Assembly: GCF_014235875.1 (NCBI RefSeq)
Contig: NZ_JACJUK010000008.1
Location: 1 to 64,000 of the forward strand
DNA from: Croceivirga lutea
GTDB taxonomy: Bacteria > Bacteroidota > Bacteroidia > Flavobacteriales > Flavobacteriaceae
Direction: 5' to 3'
Length of the DNA stretch: 64,000 bases
The first letter of the stretch is position 1. Each line of letters begins with the position of its first letter. This document shows, piece after piece, positions 54,924 through 63,866 of the stretch. The notes under the pieces were generated by a model. The model was not told the DNA's origin and searched no databases. It saw nothing but the letters and a program-made list of their open reading frames with translations. A program made the translations under genes and the position numbers.

Positions 54924-55876
54924 TGAATTCAAATACTATATATAATTTATCTCTATTAGCCAGGAAAATTTTTCAGTTTATAAAATTAGACTTAAATAAA
55001 AAACCTAATTTTTCAAGTGAAGGTCAAAATGCAAGCAATGAAATAAAAGCCAAAATTTTATCTAACGAGCCTGTATTAATAGCTAGGTTAGGTGCCACTG
55101 AATTCAAGTGTATATCAGGCTATATAAATCAAAAAAGAGGTGTTAGAAAATATGCGGATTTTATTCTAAATAAAACAGACACTCTAAAAATAGATAATTC
55201 GGTAATCGAACAAGCCAAATTATGGTCTGGTATTTTCCCTGGAAACACAAATACTATTAATAAATTCGTAGAAAAATCAATTGAAGATTTAAAGGAGGTA
55301 GATATTCTTGGTATATGGCTTAAAGAAAACTATCTATTAAGGCAAAATATTGAAAAAAAATATCAAATACCACTAAAAGATATTGAACCTTATTACCATC
55401 AAAATCCTTGGAGTAAAGCTCTTGAAAACAAAAAGGTTTTGATAATTCATCCATTTACAGAAACTATAAAAAATCAATATTTAAAAAGATCTTTATTATT
55501 TAAAAACCAAGATGTTCTACCAAATTTTGATTTAAAAGTAATTAAATCTGTACAATCCATAGCCGGTCAAGCTGTTGGATTTAAAGATTGGTTTTCTGCT
55601 CTAGATCACATGAAAAATCAGATGGATAATACAGATTACGATATAGCAATAATTGGATGCGGTGCGTATGGAATGTCTCTAGGAGCCCATGCAAAAAGAA
55701 AAGGAAAGCAAGCCATTCATTTAGGGGGTGCCACGCAAATTATGTTTGGCATAAAAGGTTCTCGTTGGGATAATCATCCTACTATATCAAAGTTTTACAA
55801 TAATGAATGGGTTAGACCATCGGAAAGTGAAGCGCCGAGAAACAAAGAAGTTGTAGAAGAAGCTTGTTACTGGTAA
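54920..55876 (+). CDS. Uncharacterised polysaccharide-cluster protein, possibly a GT-D-fold glycosyltransferase
   Basis: 318 residues, soluble apart from a short hydrophobic N-terminus. I do not recognise it firmly. Landmarks are VLIARLGATEFKCI (about 50-63), WSGIFPGNTNTINKF (about 93-107), KKVLIIHPFTETI (about 172-184) and DYDIAIIGCGAYGMSLGAH (about 239-257), followed by KQAIHLGGATQIMFGIKG. An RxG-x-E type segment near the N-terminus plus a C-terminal Rossmann-like GCGAYG and an IHLGG strand recall the GT-D (DUF1792) family, but the match is weak. It overlaps the flippase gene by 4 bp and is 10 bp before an acyltransferase. A role in sugar transfer or decoration is likely from context only. 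Confidence 0.6.
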   Translation: MMNSNTIYNLSLLARKIFQFIKLDLNKKPNFSSEGQNASNEIKAKILSNEPVLIARLGATEFKCISGYINQKRGVRKYADFILNKTDTLKIDNSVIEQAKLWSGIFPGNTNTINKFVEKSIEDLKEVDILGIWLKENYLLRQNIEKKYQIPLKDIEPYYHQNPWSKALENKKVLIIHPFTETIKNQYLKRSLLFKNQDVLPNFDLKVIKSVQSIAGQAVGFKDWFSALDHMKNQMDNTDYDIAIIGCGAYGMSLGAHAKRKGKQAIHLGGATQIMFGIKGSRWDNHPTISKFYNNEWVRPSESEAPRNKEVVEEACYW

Positions 55877-55886
55877 AATTATTGAA

Positions 55887-56480
55887 ATGAAGTTTTTAAT
55901 AAACATCTACATTAAAATCATTGGATTAAAAAATCTTATATTAAACAAACTCTTGTTTTTAAGAAAAAACATTATTTACAATCAATTTCCAAGTATTAAT
56001 GGCATTTTATTAATAACAGGTAATGGAGAATTGACTATTGGAGAAAATGTTAAGTTCAATTCTTCGAGAAGATCAAATCCTATTGGTGGTGATTCAAAAC
56101 TAATTATAGATTTAGGTAAAAACGGTAGATTAAATATTGGTGACAATACAGGAATTTCAAATGCGGCTATAATAGCCCATGATAATATTCAAATTGGTTC
56201 TAACGTTAAGATAGGAGGAAGCGTCAAAATTTATGATACAGACTTTCATAGTCTAGACCCAGAAATCCGTAAAATAAGTTCTAAAGATATTCCAATGACA
56301 AAGATGATAACGATAGAAGACAATGTATTTATTGGAGCTCATTCTATAATTTTGAAAGGTACTTTTATCGGAGAGAATTCTATTGTAGGTGCGGGTTCAG
56401 TGGTAACTAAACGTATTCCACCCAATCAAATTTGGGGAGGTAATCCAGCAAAATTTATTAAAGAAATTGGAACGAATTAA
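55887..56480 (+). CDS. Left-handed beta-helix acyltransferase (WbbJ/LacA-like)
   Basis: 197 residues with a basic, hydrophobic N-terminus of about 30 residues. A left-handed parallel beta-helix of hexapeptide repeats follows, for example IGDNTGISNAAIIAHDNIQIGSNVKI and later VFIGAHSIILKGTFIGENSIVGAGSVV. The catalytic histidine is probably in KIYDTDFHSLD (about 121-131). It should transfer acetyl (or another acyl) from CoA to a sugar hydroxyl or amine. It overlaps the following acyltransferase by 14 bp. It could also supply the N-acetylation that the 4-amino sugar pathway of region 2 lacks, though it is in a separate operon. Confidence 0.88.
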   Translation: MKFLINIYIKIIGLKNLILNKLLFLRKNIIYNQFPSINGILLITGNGELTIGENVKFNSSRRSNPIGGDSKLIIDLGKNGRLNIGDNTGISNAAIIAHDNIQIGSNVKIGGSVKIYDTDFHSLDPEIRKISSKDIPMTKMITIEDNVFIGAHSIILKGTFIGENSIVGAGSVVTKRIPPNQIWGGNPAKFIKEIGTN

Positions 56481-57159
56481 GAAAATTATAGCTCTTATTT
56501 ACAAAAGACTGCTAAAACTAAAACTTTCTAATAGTAAAAAAATAGAATTTGGACCTTATTCATCTTTTTCTAAGAATACTAAGTTTGGCGGTTACAACTT
56601 TTTATCTACCAAGTCTAAACTAATTAATAGTGAGATAGGCTTTGCCTCTTATTTGGGCATTGAGACAGAAATAAAAAACTGTAAAATTGGAAAATTTAGT
56701 TCAATTGGTCCATATGTCAAATGTATTTTAGGAAACCACCCAACTGACACTTTTGTTAGTACACATCCTAGTTTTTTTTCTACTCGAAAACAAAGTGGTT
56801 TTAGCTTTGTTAAAGAACAGTTATTCGAAGAATTTGCAAAACCTATTGAAAAAGGAAGCGGTTATACTATTGAAATTGGTAATGATGTTTGGATTGGAGC
56901 ACGAGTTACCATTTTAGATGGAGTAAGAATTGGAGATGGAAGTATTATAGCCTCTGGGGCTTTAATAAATAAGAATATTCCTCCATATTCTATAGTTGGA
57001 GGTGTTCCTGCAAAAATAATCAAAATGCGTTTTGATGAAGAAACTATAAATTATTTATTAAAACTGAAATGGTGGGATAAGGATTATTCTTGGATTGAAA
57101 AAAACTCTTATTTGTTTTCCGATATTAAAAAATTGAAAAAAGCAATTACAAATGAATAA
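56467..57159 (+). CDS. Left-handed beta-helix acetyltransferase (CatB-like), TTG start
   Basis: 230 residues. The hexapeptide-repeat helix is interrupted by the loop LGNHPTDTFVSTHPSFFS, whose histidines are typical of xenobiotic/CatB-type acetyltransferases. It then resumes with IEIGNDVWIGARVTILDGV and ends IPPYSIVGGVPAKIIKMRF. It is probably an O-acetyltransferase for the second polysaccharide. There is no ATG before the helix; the start is TTG at 56467 inside the upstream gene, so translation should be coupled to it. Its 3' end overlaps the next glycosyltransferase by 8 bp. Confidence 0.88.
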   Translation: MERIKKIIALIYKRLLKLKLSNSKKIEFGPYSSFSKNTKFGGYNFLSTKSKLINSEIGFASYLGIETEIKNCKIGKFSSIGPYVKCILGNHPTDTFVSTHPSFFSTRKQSGFSFVKEQLFEEFAKPIEKGSGYTIEIGNDVWIGARVTILDGVRIGDGSIIASGALINKNIPPYSIVGGVPAKIIKMRFDEETINYLLKLKWWDKDYSWIEKNSYLFSDIKKLKKAITNE

Positions 57160-58330
57160 TCCCCAAACTCCAATTGTTGTCGTCGCCTTCAATAGACCCA
57201 ACTCTTTATCAAGACTTTTAACTTCTCTATCAAATGCCTATTATCCAAATAATGATATCCCTCTAATTATTAGTATTGATTTCTCCTCCAATAACAAGAG
57301 TGTTATTGATATTGCTGAAAATTTTAACTGGAATAATGGAGAAAAAATTGTCATTAGTCATCAAAAAAACCTTGGCCTTCGCAATCATATTCTTGCATGT
57401 GGAGACCTTTCAATAAAATATGGAAGTGTTTTAATCTTAGAAGACGATCTTTTTGTTTCTCCTAATTTTTATAATTACACCCAAGCTGCTCTTAAGTTTT
57501 CAGAGGACAAAACTTATTTGTCTGGTATTTCCTTGTATAATCACAAAATTAATGTACATACCGGAGAATATTTTTCGGCCTTAGAAGATGGTTTTGATAA
57601 TTGGTATTTTCAATTTGCATCCTCTTGGGGGCAGGCTTGGAATAAAAAACAATGGACAGAATTTAAAAATTGGTACAACAATAACTTAGATTTAGTTCCT
57701 AGTAAAAATATTCCAACAAACGTAACTAATTGGTCTGATAAATCTTGGCTCAAATTTTTTATTGCATATCTCGTCGAAACAGATAAATATTTTTTCTATC
57801 CTAAAGTTTCTTTGAGTACTAATTTTAATGATCCTGGAACTCATGTAGCCTCTGACAGTACGGCATATCAGGTCGAATTATTTCATGGTAAAAAAACTCA
57901 ATTTAATTTTTCTCATATTTCTGAATCAAAATCAAGATATGATTCATTTTTTGAAAACAACAAATTAGTTGAAATTGAGAATCTTAAAAATAAAAATATT
58001 GAAATTGATTTATATGGTTATAAAACAAGTTTAGATAAAGACTATTTATTATCTTCCAAAAGATTGAATTTTAAAATAATAAGTTCTTATTCAAGAAGTC
58101 TAAAACCAGTTGAAGCAAATATAATTTACAATATTCCAGGAAATGAATTATTCCTATATGACTTGAAAGTTAAAGAGACTAACGATTTTATAAATATTGA
58201 TAGCGTAAAACTTCGAAGAATAATTTATTCAAGTAAAATAATCTCACATAACACTGCAACATTTCTATTTTACAAACTTTCTAAATCTCGATTTATGGAG
58301 CTTAGTAAACGAATTTTGAAATTAGGATAA
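57152..58330 (+). CDS. GT-A-fold glycosyltransferase (GT2/GNT-I-like)
   Basis: 392 residues. The N-terminus TPIVVVAFNRPNSLSRLLTSL is a GT2-type nucleotide-binding start. The metal-binding motif is ILEDDLFVSPNFY (about 105-117), an EDD form like GNT-I/GT13-related bacterial enzymes. FQFASSWGQAWNKKQW is conserved in this group. The C-terminal part (about 260-392) has no assigned domain. It should add one sugar in the cytoplasm. It overlaps its neighbours by 8 bp upstream and by 1 bp (TAATG) downstream, so it belongs firmly to the operon. Confidence 0.82.
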   Translation: MNNPQTPIVVVAFNRPNSLSRLLTSLSNAYYPNNDIPLIISIDFSSNNKSVIDIAENFNWNNGEKIVISHQKNLGLRNHILACGDLSIKYGSVLILEDDLFVSPNFYNYTQAALKFSEDKTYLSGISLYNHKINVHTGEYFSALEDGFDNWYFQFASSWGQAWNKKQWTEFKNWYNNNLDLVPSKNIPTNVTNWSDKSWLKFFIAYLVETDKYFFYPKVSLSTNFNDPGTHVASDSTAYQVELFHGKKTQFNFSHISESKSRYDSFFENNKLVEIENLKNKNIEIDLYGYKTSLDKDYLLSSKRLNFKIISSYSRSLKPVEANIIYNIPGNELFLYDLKVKETNDFINIDSVKLRRIIYSSKIISHNTATFLFYKLSKSRFMELSKRILKLG

Positions 58331-59523
58331 TGATTAAACAAAACGCATCATTTTTACTCTTAACGTTATTATATGCTGTAGATCCATTTAATATTGGATT
58401 TGTTTTTGGTTATTTACTTTTAGTTTTGATTATTCTCGATTTCAAAAATTCAAAAAAATATCTTGACAATTTTTCATTGTTATTATTAGTTTTTTCTGCG
58501 ATTTATTCAGTGTTTTATGCATTTAACCCAGGTTTGGGTTCACAATTCATATTGATTTATTTATTAATACCAATCACGTTTTATATAGTAGGTAAAAGGC
58601 TTTATAATGACTCTTCGAAATCTATTCAAAAATTTAAAATTCTTTTTTTAATTGGTATTTTCCTATCAATCCCTAGTATAACTTCTGTTTGGATTGATAT
58701 TTTTAAAGTTGGTTACGTTACATTAAACAGAAATGTCCCCAATATATGGACTAACCGAATTGAAAATGCTACCAATATGGCAGGACCAATGGTTATGAAT
58801 ATGGGAATTTTGGGTATCCTTTTGATTGGCTACAAAAAGATTTCCAAAAAATTTCTTTTGTTAGGAATGTTTGTTCTTTTCTTTTTATCACTAGCCTGTA
58901 TTATTCGGCTAGGTAGCCGAACACATATTGCTCTAGCTTTATTTGCAATAGTGGTAGGAGTGTTATATCGCTTTAAAAAGCAGAATTTTAAACAAAACAT
59001 TGGCATGTTTATTTTGCTTTTTATATTGATAAATTTAGGATTTAGCTATGTTAGTCTAAGCTCTGATTCAGATATCTTATCATCATATGCTGGTAGGATG
59101 GAAAGTAAAACCCACGGCGCAAATACGGCTGGTGGAAGAACAGAACGCTGGGTAAAATCTTTGGAATACATGTTTAAAGAACCATTAGGATGGGACTTAA
59201 ACGAATTTGGCTTTGCCCATAACTTATGGTTTGACACTCTAAGGGTAGGAGGCTTATTGGCTTTTATTTTTTTATTAATTCTTACAATTAGAATACTGTC
59301 AAAAATGTACACTTTATATCAAATTGACAAAAAAATCAATATAGTAAGCGGACAGCTATTGATATATATAGTTTGCTTTCTCTTGTTATTTTTTGTTGAA
59401 CCAATTTTAGAAGGGTACTTTACAACATTTACTATATTTTGTTTGATTCTTGGTTATATGAACAAACATCTTGAATTTTTAAAAAATAGTTCAAAAACTA
59501 CACAAGAAAATACTGGAATTTAA
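58330..59523 (+). CDS. O-antigen polymerase-like membrane protein 2 (Wzy-like)
   Basis: 397 residues with about 10-11 membrane helices and a periplasmic loop (about 240-300) with GGRTERWVKSLEYMF and LNEFGFAHNLWFDTLRVGG, resembling the Wzy_C active region. RLGSRTHIALALF lies between helices. It is the second polymerase candidate and is tightly coupled to the preceding glycosyltransferase. With the second flippase it makes the region after 51278 a self-contained Wzx/Wzy system, although no export genes are seen there. Confidence 0.78.
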   Translation: MIKQNASFLLLTLLYAVDPFNIGFVFGYLLLVLIILDFKNSKKYLDNFSLLLLVFSAIYSVFYAFNPGLGSQFILIYLLIPITFYIVGKRLYNDSSKSIQKFKILFLIGIFLSIPSITSVWIDIFKVGYVTLNRNVPNIWTNRIENATNMAGPMVMNMGILGILLIGYKKISKKFLLLGMFVLFFLSLACIIRLGSRTHIALALFAIVVGVLYRFKKQNFKQNIGMFILLFILINLGFSYVSLSSDSDILSSYAGRMESKTHGANTAGGRTERWVKSLEYMFKEPLGWDLNEFGFAHNLWFDTLRVGGLLAFIFLLILTIRILSKMYTLYQIDKKINIVSGQLLIYIVCFLLLFFVEPILEGYFTTFTIFCLILGYMNKHLEFLKNSSKTTQENTGI

Positions 59524-59546
59524 GTTAACTATATAAATCATAATAG

Positions 59547-60416
59547 TTGAAAACATTAGCAGTTTTACTTACTTGTTTTAATAGAAAAGAAAAGACCCTT
59601 AGTGCGTTATCAAAGGTATACAAGGCCTCAGCAAAAGTTGAATCTGAGCTTACGATAAGTGTTTATTTAACAGATGACGGATCTACAGATGGCACTGCTG
59701 ACGCTGTAAGAAAGACTTTTCCTAAAGTTATAATATTAAAAGGTACTGGAGATTTATTTTGGGCTGGAGGAATGAAAATGTCTTGGCGGGCTGCAAAAAA
59801 ACAAAATTTTGATGCCTATCTTCTTTTAAATGATGACACAGATATTGTTGAAGAACTTTTTAAAGAATATTTAAAAGCTGATGAGTATTGTCAAACAACC
59901 TATACTACAGGTGGGGTTTATTTGGGAGCAACTCAGGATCCAGACACAAAAAAATTAACATACGGAGGCGCTAAGCTAACCAACAAATGGACGTTTAAAT
60001 ATAATTTATTAGAACCTAATAACTCTTATCAAAATTGTGAATTGGGTAATGCCAATATTATGTTTGTGTCTAATGAAGTTGTTGAACAAATTGGTATACT
60101 CTCAGAAGGGTATAAGCATGGTGTTGCCGATTATGATTATACACTGAAAGCAGTAAAAAAGAAAATTCCTGTTTTGTTAATGCCTACCTATTTGGGTTTT
60201 TGTAAAAATGATCATAGTAATATCTACGATAAATTCACCAACTCGAGTTTTAAACAACGCTTGGCGATATTAAAAAATCCTTTAGGTTTAGATTTTTCGT
60301 CTAACCTAAATCTAATGAAAAGACATTTTCCTTTACGAGTACCCATGGTTGTCTTTTCTTCTTTACTAAAATTAATCTTCCCCCAGTTATATATTAACCT
60401 ATCAAAAAATCGTTAA
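59547..60416 (+). CDS. GT2-family glycosyltransferase (rhamnosyltransferase-like), TTG start
   Basis: 289 residues, GT-A fold. AVLLTCFNRKEKTLSAL at the N-terminus, LTDDGSTDGT (about 41-50) for UDP/dTDP binding, and LLLNDDTDI (about 92-100) for the metal. DLFWAGGMKMSWRAA is typical of GT2 enzymes that use deoxysugars such as rhamnose. The start must be TTG at 59547: an in-frame TAG lies immediately before it, and no ATG precedes the conserved first strand. It lies 23 bp after the polymerase and 5 bp before the next gene. Confidence 0.85.
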   Translation: MKTLAVLLTCFNRKEKTLSALSKVYKASAKVESELTISVYLTDDGSTDGTADAVRKTFPKVIILKGTGDLFWAGGMKMSWRAAKKQNFDAYLLLNDDTDIVEELFKEYLKADEYCQTTYTTGGVYLGATQDPDTKKLTYGGAKLTNKWTFKYNLLEPNNSYQNCELGNANIMFVSNEVVEQIGILSEGYKHGVADYDYTLKAVKKKIPVLLMPTYLGFCKNDHSNIYDKFTNSSFKQRLAILKNPLGLDFSSNLNLMKRHFPLRVPMVVFSSLLKLIFPQLYINLSKNR

Positions 60417-60421
60417 ACTTA

Positions 60422-61453
60422 ATGTCTAATTTATCTAAAAAATATATTGGTACCTGGATTTATCTAGATACTCCTGAGGAAGAATCAAAATTTCCAAATA
60501 ATAAAGGAAAATCATCAACACCAGAATTCCAAGCAGTATATTGGAGATGTGTTATTGTCTTTTTTGAATCGTCAATAAGATGCCATGGGGGTTTGAACGA
60601 TGTGCAGCATATTTTATTTACAAATACAGCAAACTTACCAATCATAGATGGATTGGATTTAGATATTTACTTTAAAGACAACAATATTAAAGTTGTACAA
60701 TTAGAGAATAAATATCCTTTACCTAAAAACTATTTTACCAGTTTTAGAAACCAATTTTTTGAGTTTTCTATTATTGATAAAATGGCCACCATTATGGATG
60801 ATAATGACTGTTTTTTACTTCTAGATTCTGATTGTATTTTTTCAAAATCAATTTACAATCAATTTGATGTTTTAGAAACTACTCCTGCACAGACGCTTAC
60901 CATGTCTTATGGAGACAATTATGTAATTCATGGTATAACAAGAATTCAAATGCAAAAGTTGTTCCATGAACTAGGATTAGCTATTAAAGAAGTACCGCTA
61001 TATTGTGGTGGAGAGTTATTATTAACAACTGGTGCTTTTATAAAAGAAGTAGCAAAAGATTTCCCTAAAATGTTTGCCTTTTTATTAGATAAAAATGACA
61101 AAGGTCTTCCGAAATTTAATGAAGAGGCCCATGTTCTATCGTTTTACTACTATAAGCATGGCGCTTTGATAGGTAACATGAATAAAATGGCAAAACGTAT
61201 GTGGACTAACCGTAACGTTTATAGAAATATTAAAAAGGGGGATGAAGAACTATACATTTGGCATATGCCAAATGAAAAACCTGTTGGCTTTGCAAATTCT
61301 TATAAATTCCTTGCCAAAGGAAATCGTTTTAACGATTTATCAGACGATGAGTATACAGAATTTATTAGAAAAACCTTTTTAAAAGCTAGTAATCATAAAA
61401 TAGATATTCCAAGATATGCTAGAGCACAATTTAAAAAAATACTAGCCTCCTAA
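60422..61453 (+). CDS. Putative glycosyltransferase of unrecognised family
   Basis: 343 residues, soluble. A DxD-like motif lies in FLLLDSDCIFSK (about 130-141), after a long N-terminal segment with TPEFQAVYWRCVIVFFESS and ILFTNTANLP, consistent with a GT-A nucleotide-sugar transferase. Further landmarks are YCGGELLLTTGAFI (about 197-210), YYYKHGALIGNM and IWHMPNEKPVGFANSYKF, the last with a possible catalytic histidine. I cannot assign a CAZy family. It is in an operon between two glycosyltransferases: 5 bp after one, and with its stop touching the ATG of the next. Confidence 0.65.
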   Translation: MSNLSKKYIGTWIYLDTPEEESKFPNNKGKSSTPEFQAVYWRCVIVFFESSIRCHGGLNDVQHILFTNTANLPIIDGLDLDIYFKDNNIKVVQLENKYPLPKNYFTSFRNQFFEFSIIDKMATIMDDNDCFLLLDSDCIFSKSIYNQFDVLETTPAQTLTMSYGDNYVIHGITRIQMQKLFHELGLAIKEVPLYCGGELLLTTGAFIKEVAKDFPKMFAFLLDKNDKGLPKFNEEAHVLSFYYYKHGALIGNMNKMAKRMWTNRNVYRNIKKGDEELYIWHMPNEKPVGFANSYKFLAKGNRFNDLSDDEYTEFIRKTFLKASNHKIDIPRYARAQFKKILAS

Positions 61454-62617
61454 ATGAGTAAACCAAAGGTTTTACATATTACCAACATTGCTTCGTTATA
61501 TAGAAAAAGACAATGGCAACTTTTATTAGAGCACCCAAATTTGGATTACCATTTTTATTATGGTGACAACCCCTATCTTGGTATAAAGGCAATTGACACC
61601 TCTACCATTCCATTTACTAAATATTCAGAAAAACTCCACTTTATCAAAAACTGGTGGGTTAACAAGAAATATTTAATCTGGCAATCGAATGTTATTTTGA
61701 AATGTTTAACTACAAAAGCAAGTCTGGTAATTTTATTAGGTGAGTTTAATGTAATTTCAAATTGGTTGGCTACAATAATTTGTAGAATACGAAAAATTAA
61801 CGTTGCACATAGAGGCCATGGTCTTTATGGTAATGAAAAAGGATTAAAACGTTTTCTGAGGTTAAATTACTACCGCTTAGCGTCAACTCAATTGGTGTAT
61901 GAAAGAAGAGGAAAAAGAATTTTCATAGAAAATGGCTTTAAGCCAGACAAAATTCATGTAATTTTTAATTCTCTTGACTACGATAAGCAAAAAAAAGCGC
62001 GAACTCGATTAGCAAATCATACAAAACAAGAAAACTATACCTTTTTTTCTAATCCAAATTTACCCACCTTAATTTTCGTAGGTCGATTAACTGAAATTAA
62101 AAAACTTCACCTTCTTTTAGAGGCTAAAAGTAAATTAGATACGCAAAATTTTAAAACAAATTTACTCCTTGTAGGTGATGGTACAGAACGAACTTCATTA
62201 GAAAAGTTTGCAAAAGAGAATTTAATTGAGGGTACTTTTCACTTTTACGGAGCAAGTTACGATGATGAAGTAAATGAAAAACTTATTTCATGCGCTGATA
62301 TTTGTATTTCTCCTGGCAATGTGGGTTTAACTGCAATTCATAGTTTAAGTTATGGCACTCCAGTAATCACACACGGTAATTTTTATAATCAAATGCCAGA
62401 AGTTGAGGCAATAACTGAAAATAAAACTGGACTATTTTTTGAAGAAAATAATTCTGAAAACCTGGCTCTTAAAATAAAGCAATGGTTGACAAGTGAAAAT
62501 AGAGATAGAGAAGACTTGCGACAAGACTGTTTTGAAGTAATAGACCAATATTATAATCCATATTACCAAGTTAAGGTCTTAGAAAATTTAGCATTAAATA
62601 AACCTGCGCTTTTATAA
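61454..62617 (+). CDS. GT4-family glycosyltransferase
   Basis: 387 residues, GT-B fold. The C-terminal domain carries LIFVGRLTEIKKLHLLLEA, LLVGDGTERTSLEKFA and ISPGNVGLTAIHSLSYGTPVITHG, where the usual first Glu of the E-x7-E motif is Gly-Asn-Val. This variant is seen in a subgroup of exopolysaccharide GT4 enzymes. AHRGHGLYGNEKGLKR marks the acceptor domain. It follows the previous gene without a gap and shares 1 bp with the next. Sugar specificity is unknown. Confidence 0.86.
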   Translation: MSKPKVLHITNIASLYRKRQWQLLLEHPNLDYHFYYGDNPYLGIKAIDTSTIPFTKYSEKLHFIKNWWVNKKYLIWQSNVILKCLTTKASLVILLGEFNVISNWLATIICRIRKINVAHRGHGLYGNEKGLKRFLRLNYYRLASTQLVYERRGKRIFIENGFKPDKIHVIFNSLDYDKQKKARTRLANHTKQENYTFFSNPNLPTLIFVGRLTEIKKLHLLLEAKSKLDTQNFKTNLLLVGDGTERTSLEKFAKENLIEGTFHFYGASYDDEVNEKLISCADICISPGNVGLTAIHSLSYGTPVITHGNFYNQMPEVEAITENKTGLFFEENNSENLALKIKQWLTSENRDREDLRQDCFEVIDQYYNPYYQVKVLENLALNKPALL

Positions 62618-63825
62618 TGCCAAAATTAGTTCAAATCAATGTAGTAGCAAGTTTTGGTTCAACAGGAAAAATAGTTTCTAATATTGGACAAAAAGCTATT
62701 TCCAACGATTGGAAATCAATTATAGGTTATGGTCAAAAACAAAATAATTCCACATCTGATGCCTTATTAGTTGGTAGTAAGATTGACTTCTACAATCACA
62801 TAATACAAACCCGACTATTCGACCGGCACGGACTAGCTTCTAAAAAAGCTACAAGAAATTTTATACATAGCCTTAAAAAAATTAATCCCGATATTATACA
62901 CCTGCATAATATTCATGGATACTTTCTAAACTACCCTACCCTCTTCAACTATCTTTCAGAATTCAATAAGCCTATTGTTTGGACACTTCACGATTGTTGG
63001 GCGTTCACGGGACATTGTACGCATTATGAAAATATTGGCTGTTACAAATGGAAAACACAATGTGAAAAATGTCCACAATTAGAAACATATCCAGCTTCCT
63101 CATGGTTAGATAACTCTAAAAACAATTTTCAACTAAAGAAGAAGTACTTTACTATGCCTAAAAACATGCATATTATCACAGTTTCTAATTGGTTGAAAAA
63201 AGAAGTAAAGCAATCCTTTTTGTCCAATTATGAAATAGAGACCATATACAATGGTCTAGATACGCAATTGTTTAAACCAACAGAAAATAATGAGCTAAGA
63301 GTAAAGTTCAATCTATCAAATTCAAAAATAATCTTAGGTGTTGCAAGTGTATGGAGCAAAAACAAAGGACTTTTAGATTTTATTAATCTAAGTCATGAAT
63401 TAAATGAAGACGAAAAAATTGTTTTAATTGGTTTGAACAAAACACAGATTCAGAATTTACCTTCAAATATTATTGGATTAGAACGTACTCAAAATGTTGA
63501 TGAACTAATTAATTGGTATAGTACTGCTGACGTTTACGTCAATACTTCTGTTGAAGAATCTTTTGGATTCACAACTGTTGAGGCATTAGCATGCAATACC
63601 CCAGTAATTGTTTACAATTCCACTGCTAATCCAGAAATTATTAATGATGACGTTGGATTATGTATAGACAAAAACAACATACTACAATTAAGAGAAAGTA
63701 TTAGTAAAATACTAAATACGCCTAAAGAAAGTTATAAAAGGGTATGTAGAAGTCATGTCTTGAGAAATTTTGACAATAAAGACAAAATCCAAGAATATAT
63801 GAACCTTTATGAAAGTTTAATTTAA
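62617..63825 (+). CDS. GT4-family glycosyltransferase (WcaC-like)
   Basis: 402 residues, GT-B fold. The N-terminus VQINVVASFGSTGKIVSNIG, the metal-like cysteine/histidine stretch WTLHDCWAFTGHCTHY with CxxCP after it (QCEKCPQ), and VEESFGFTTVEALACNTPVI are typical of the WcaC/colanic-acid type. The four cysteines and histidine at about 128-160 may hold a structural zinc. Its neighbour on the right resembles WcaF, which also belongs to the colanic-acid gene set. It overlaps the preceding gene by 1 bp. Confidence 0.88.
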   Translation: MPKLVQINVVASFGSTGKIVSNIGQKAISNDWKSIIGYGQKQNNSTSDALLVGSKIDFYNHIIQTRLFDRHGLASKKATRNFIHSLKKINPDIIHLHNIHGYFLNYPTLFNYLSEFNKPIVWTLHDCWAFTGHCTHYENIGCYKWKTQCEKCPQLETYPASSWLDNSKNNFQLKKKYFTMPKNMHIITVSNWLKKEVKQSFLSNYEIETIYNGLDTQLFKPTENNELRVKFNLSNSKIILGVASVWSKNKGLLDFINLSHELNEDEKIVLIGLNKTQIQNLPSNIIGLERTQNVDELINWYSTADVYVNTSVEESFGFTTVEALACNTPVIVYNSTANPEIINDDVGLCIDKNNILQLRESISKILNTPKESYKRVCRSHVLRNFDNKDKIQEYMNLYESLI

Positions 63826-63866
63826 TCCCAAAATTAAATACTTAACCTGTTAACTTAATAGTATTT

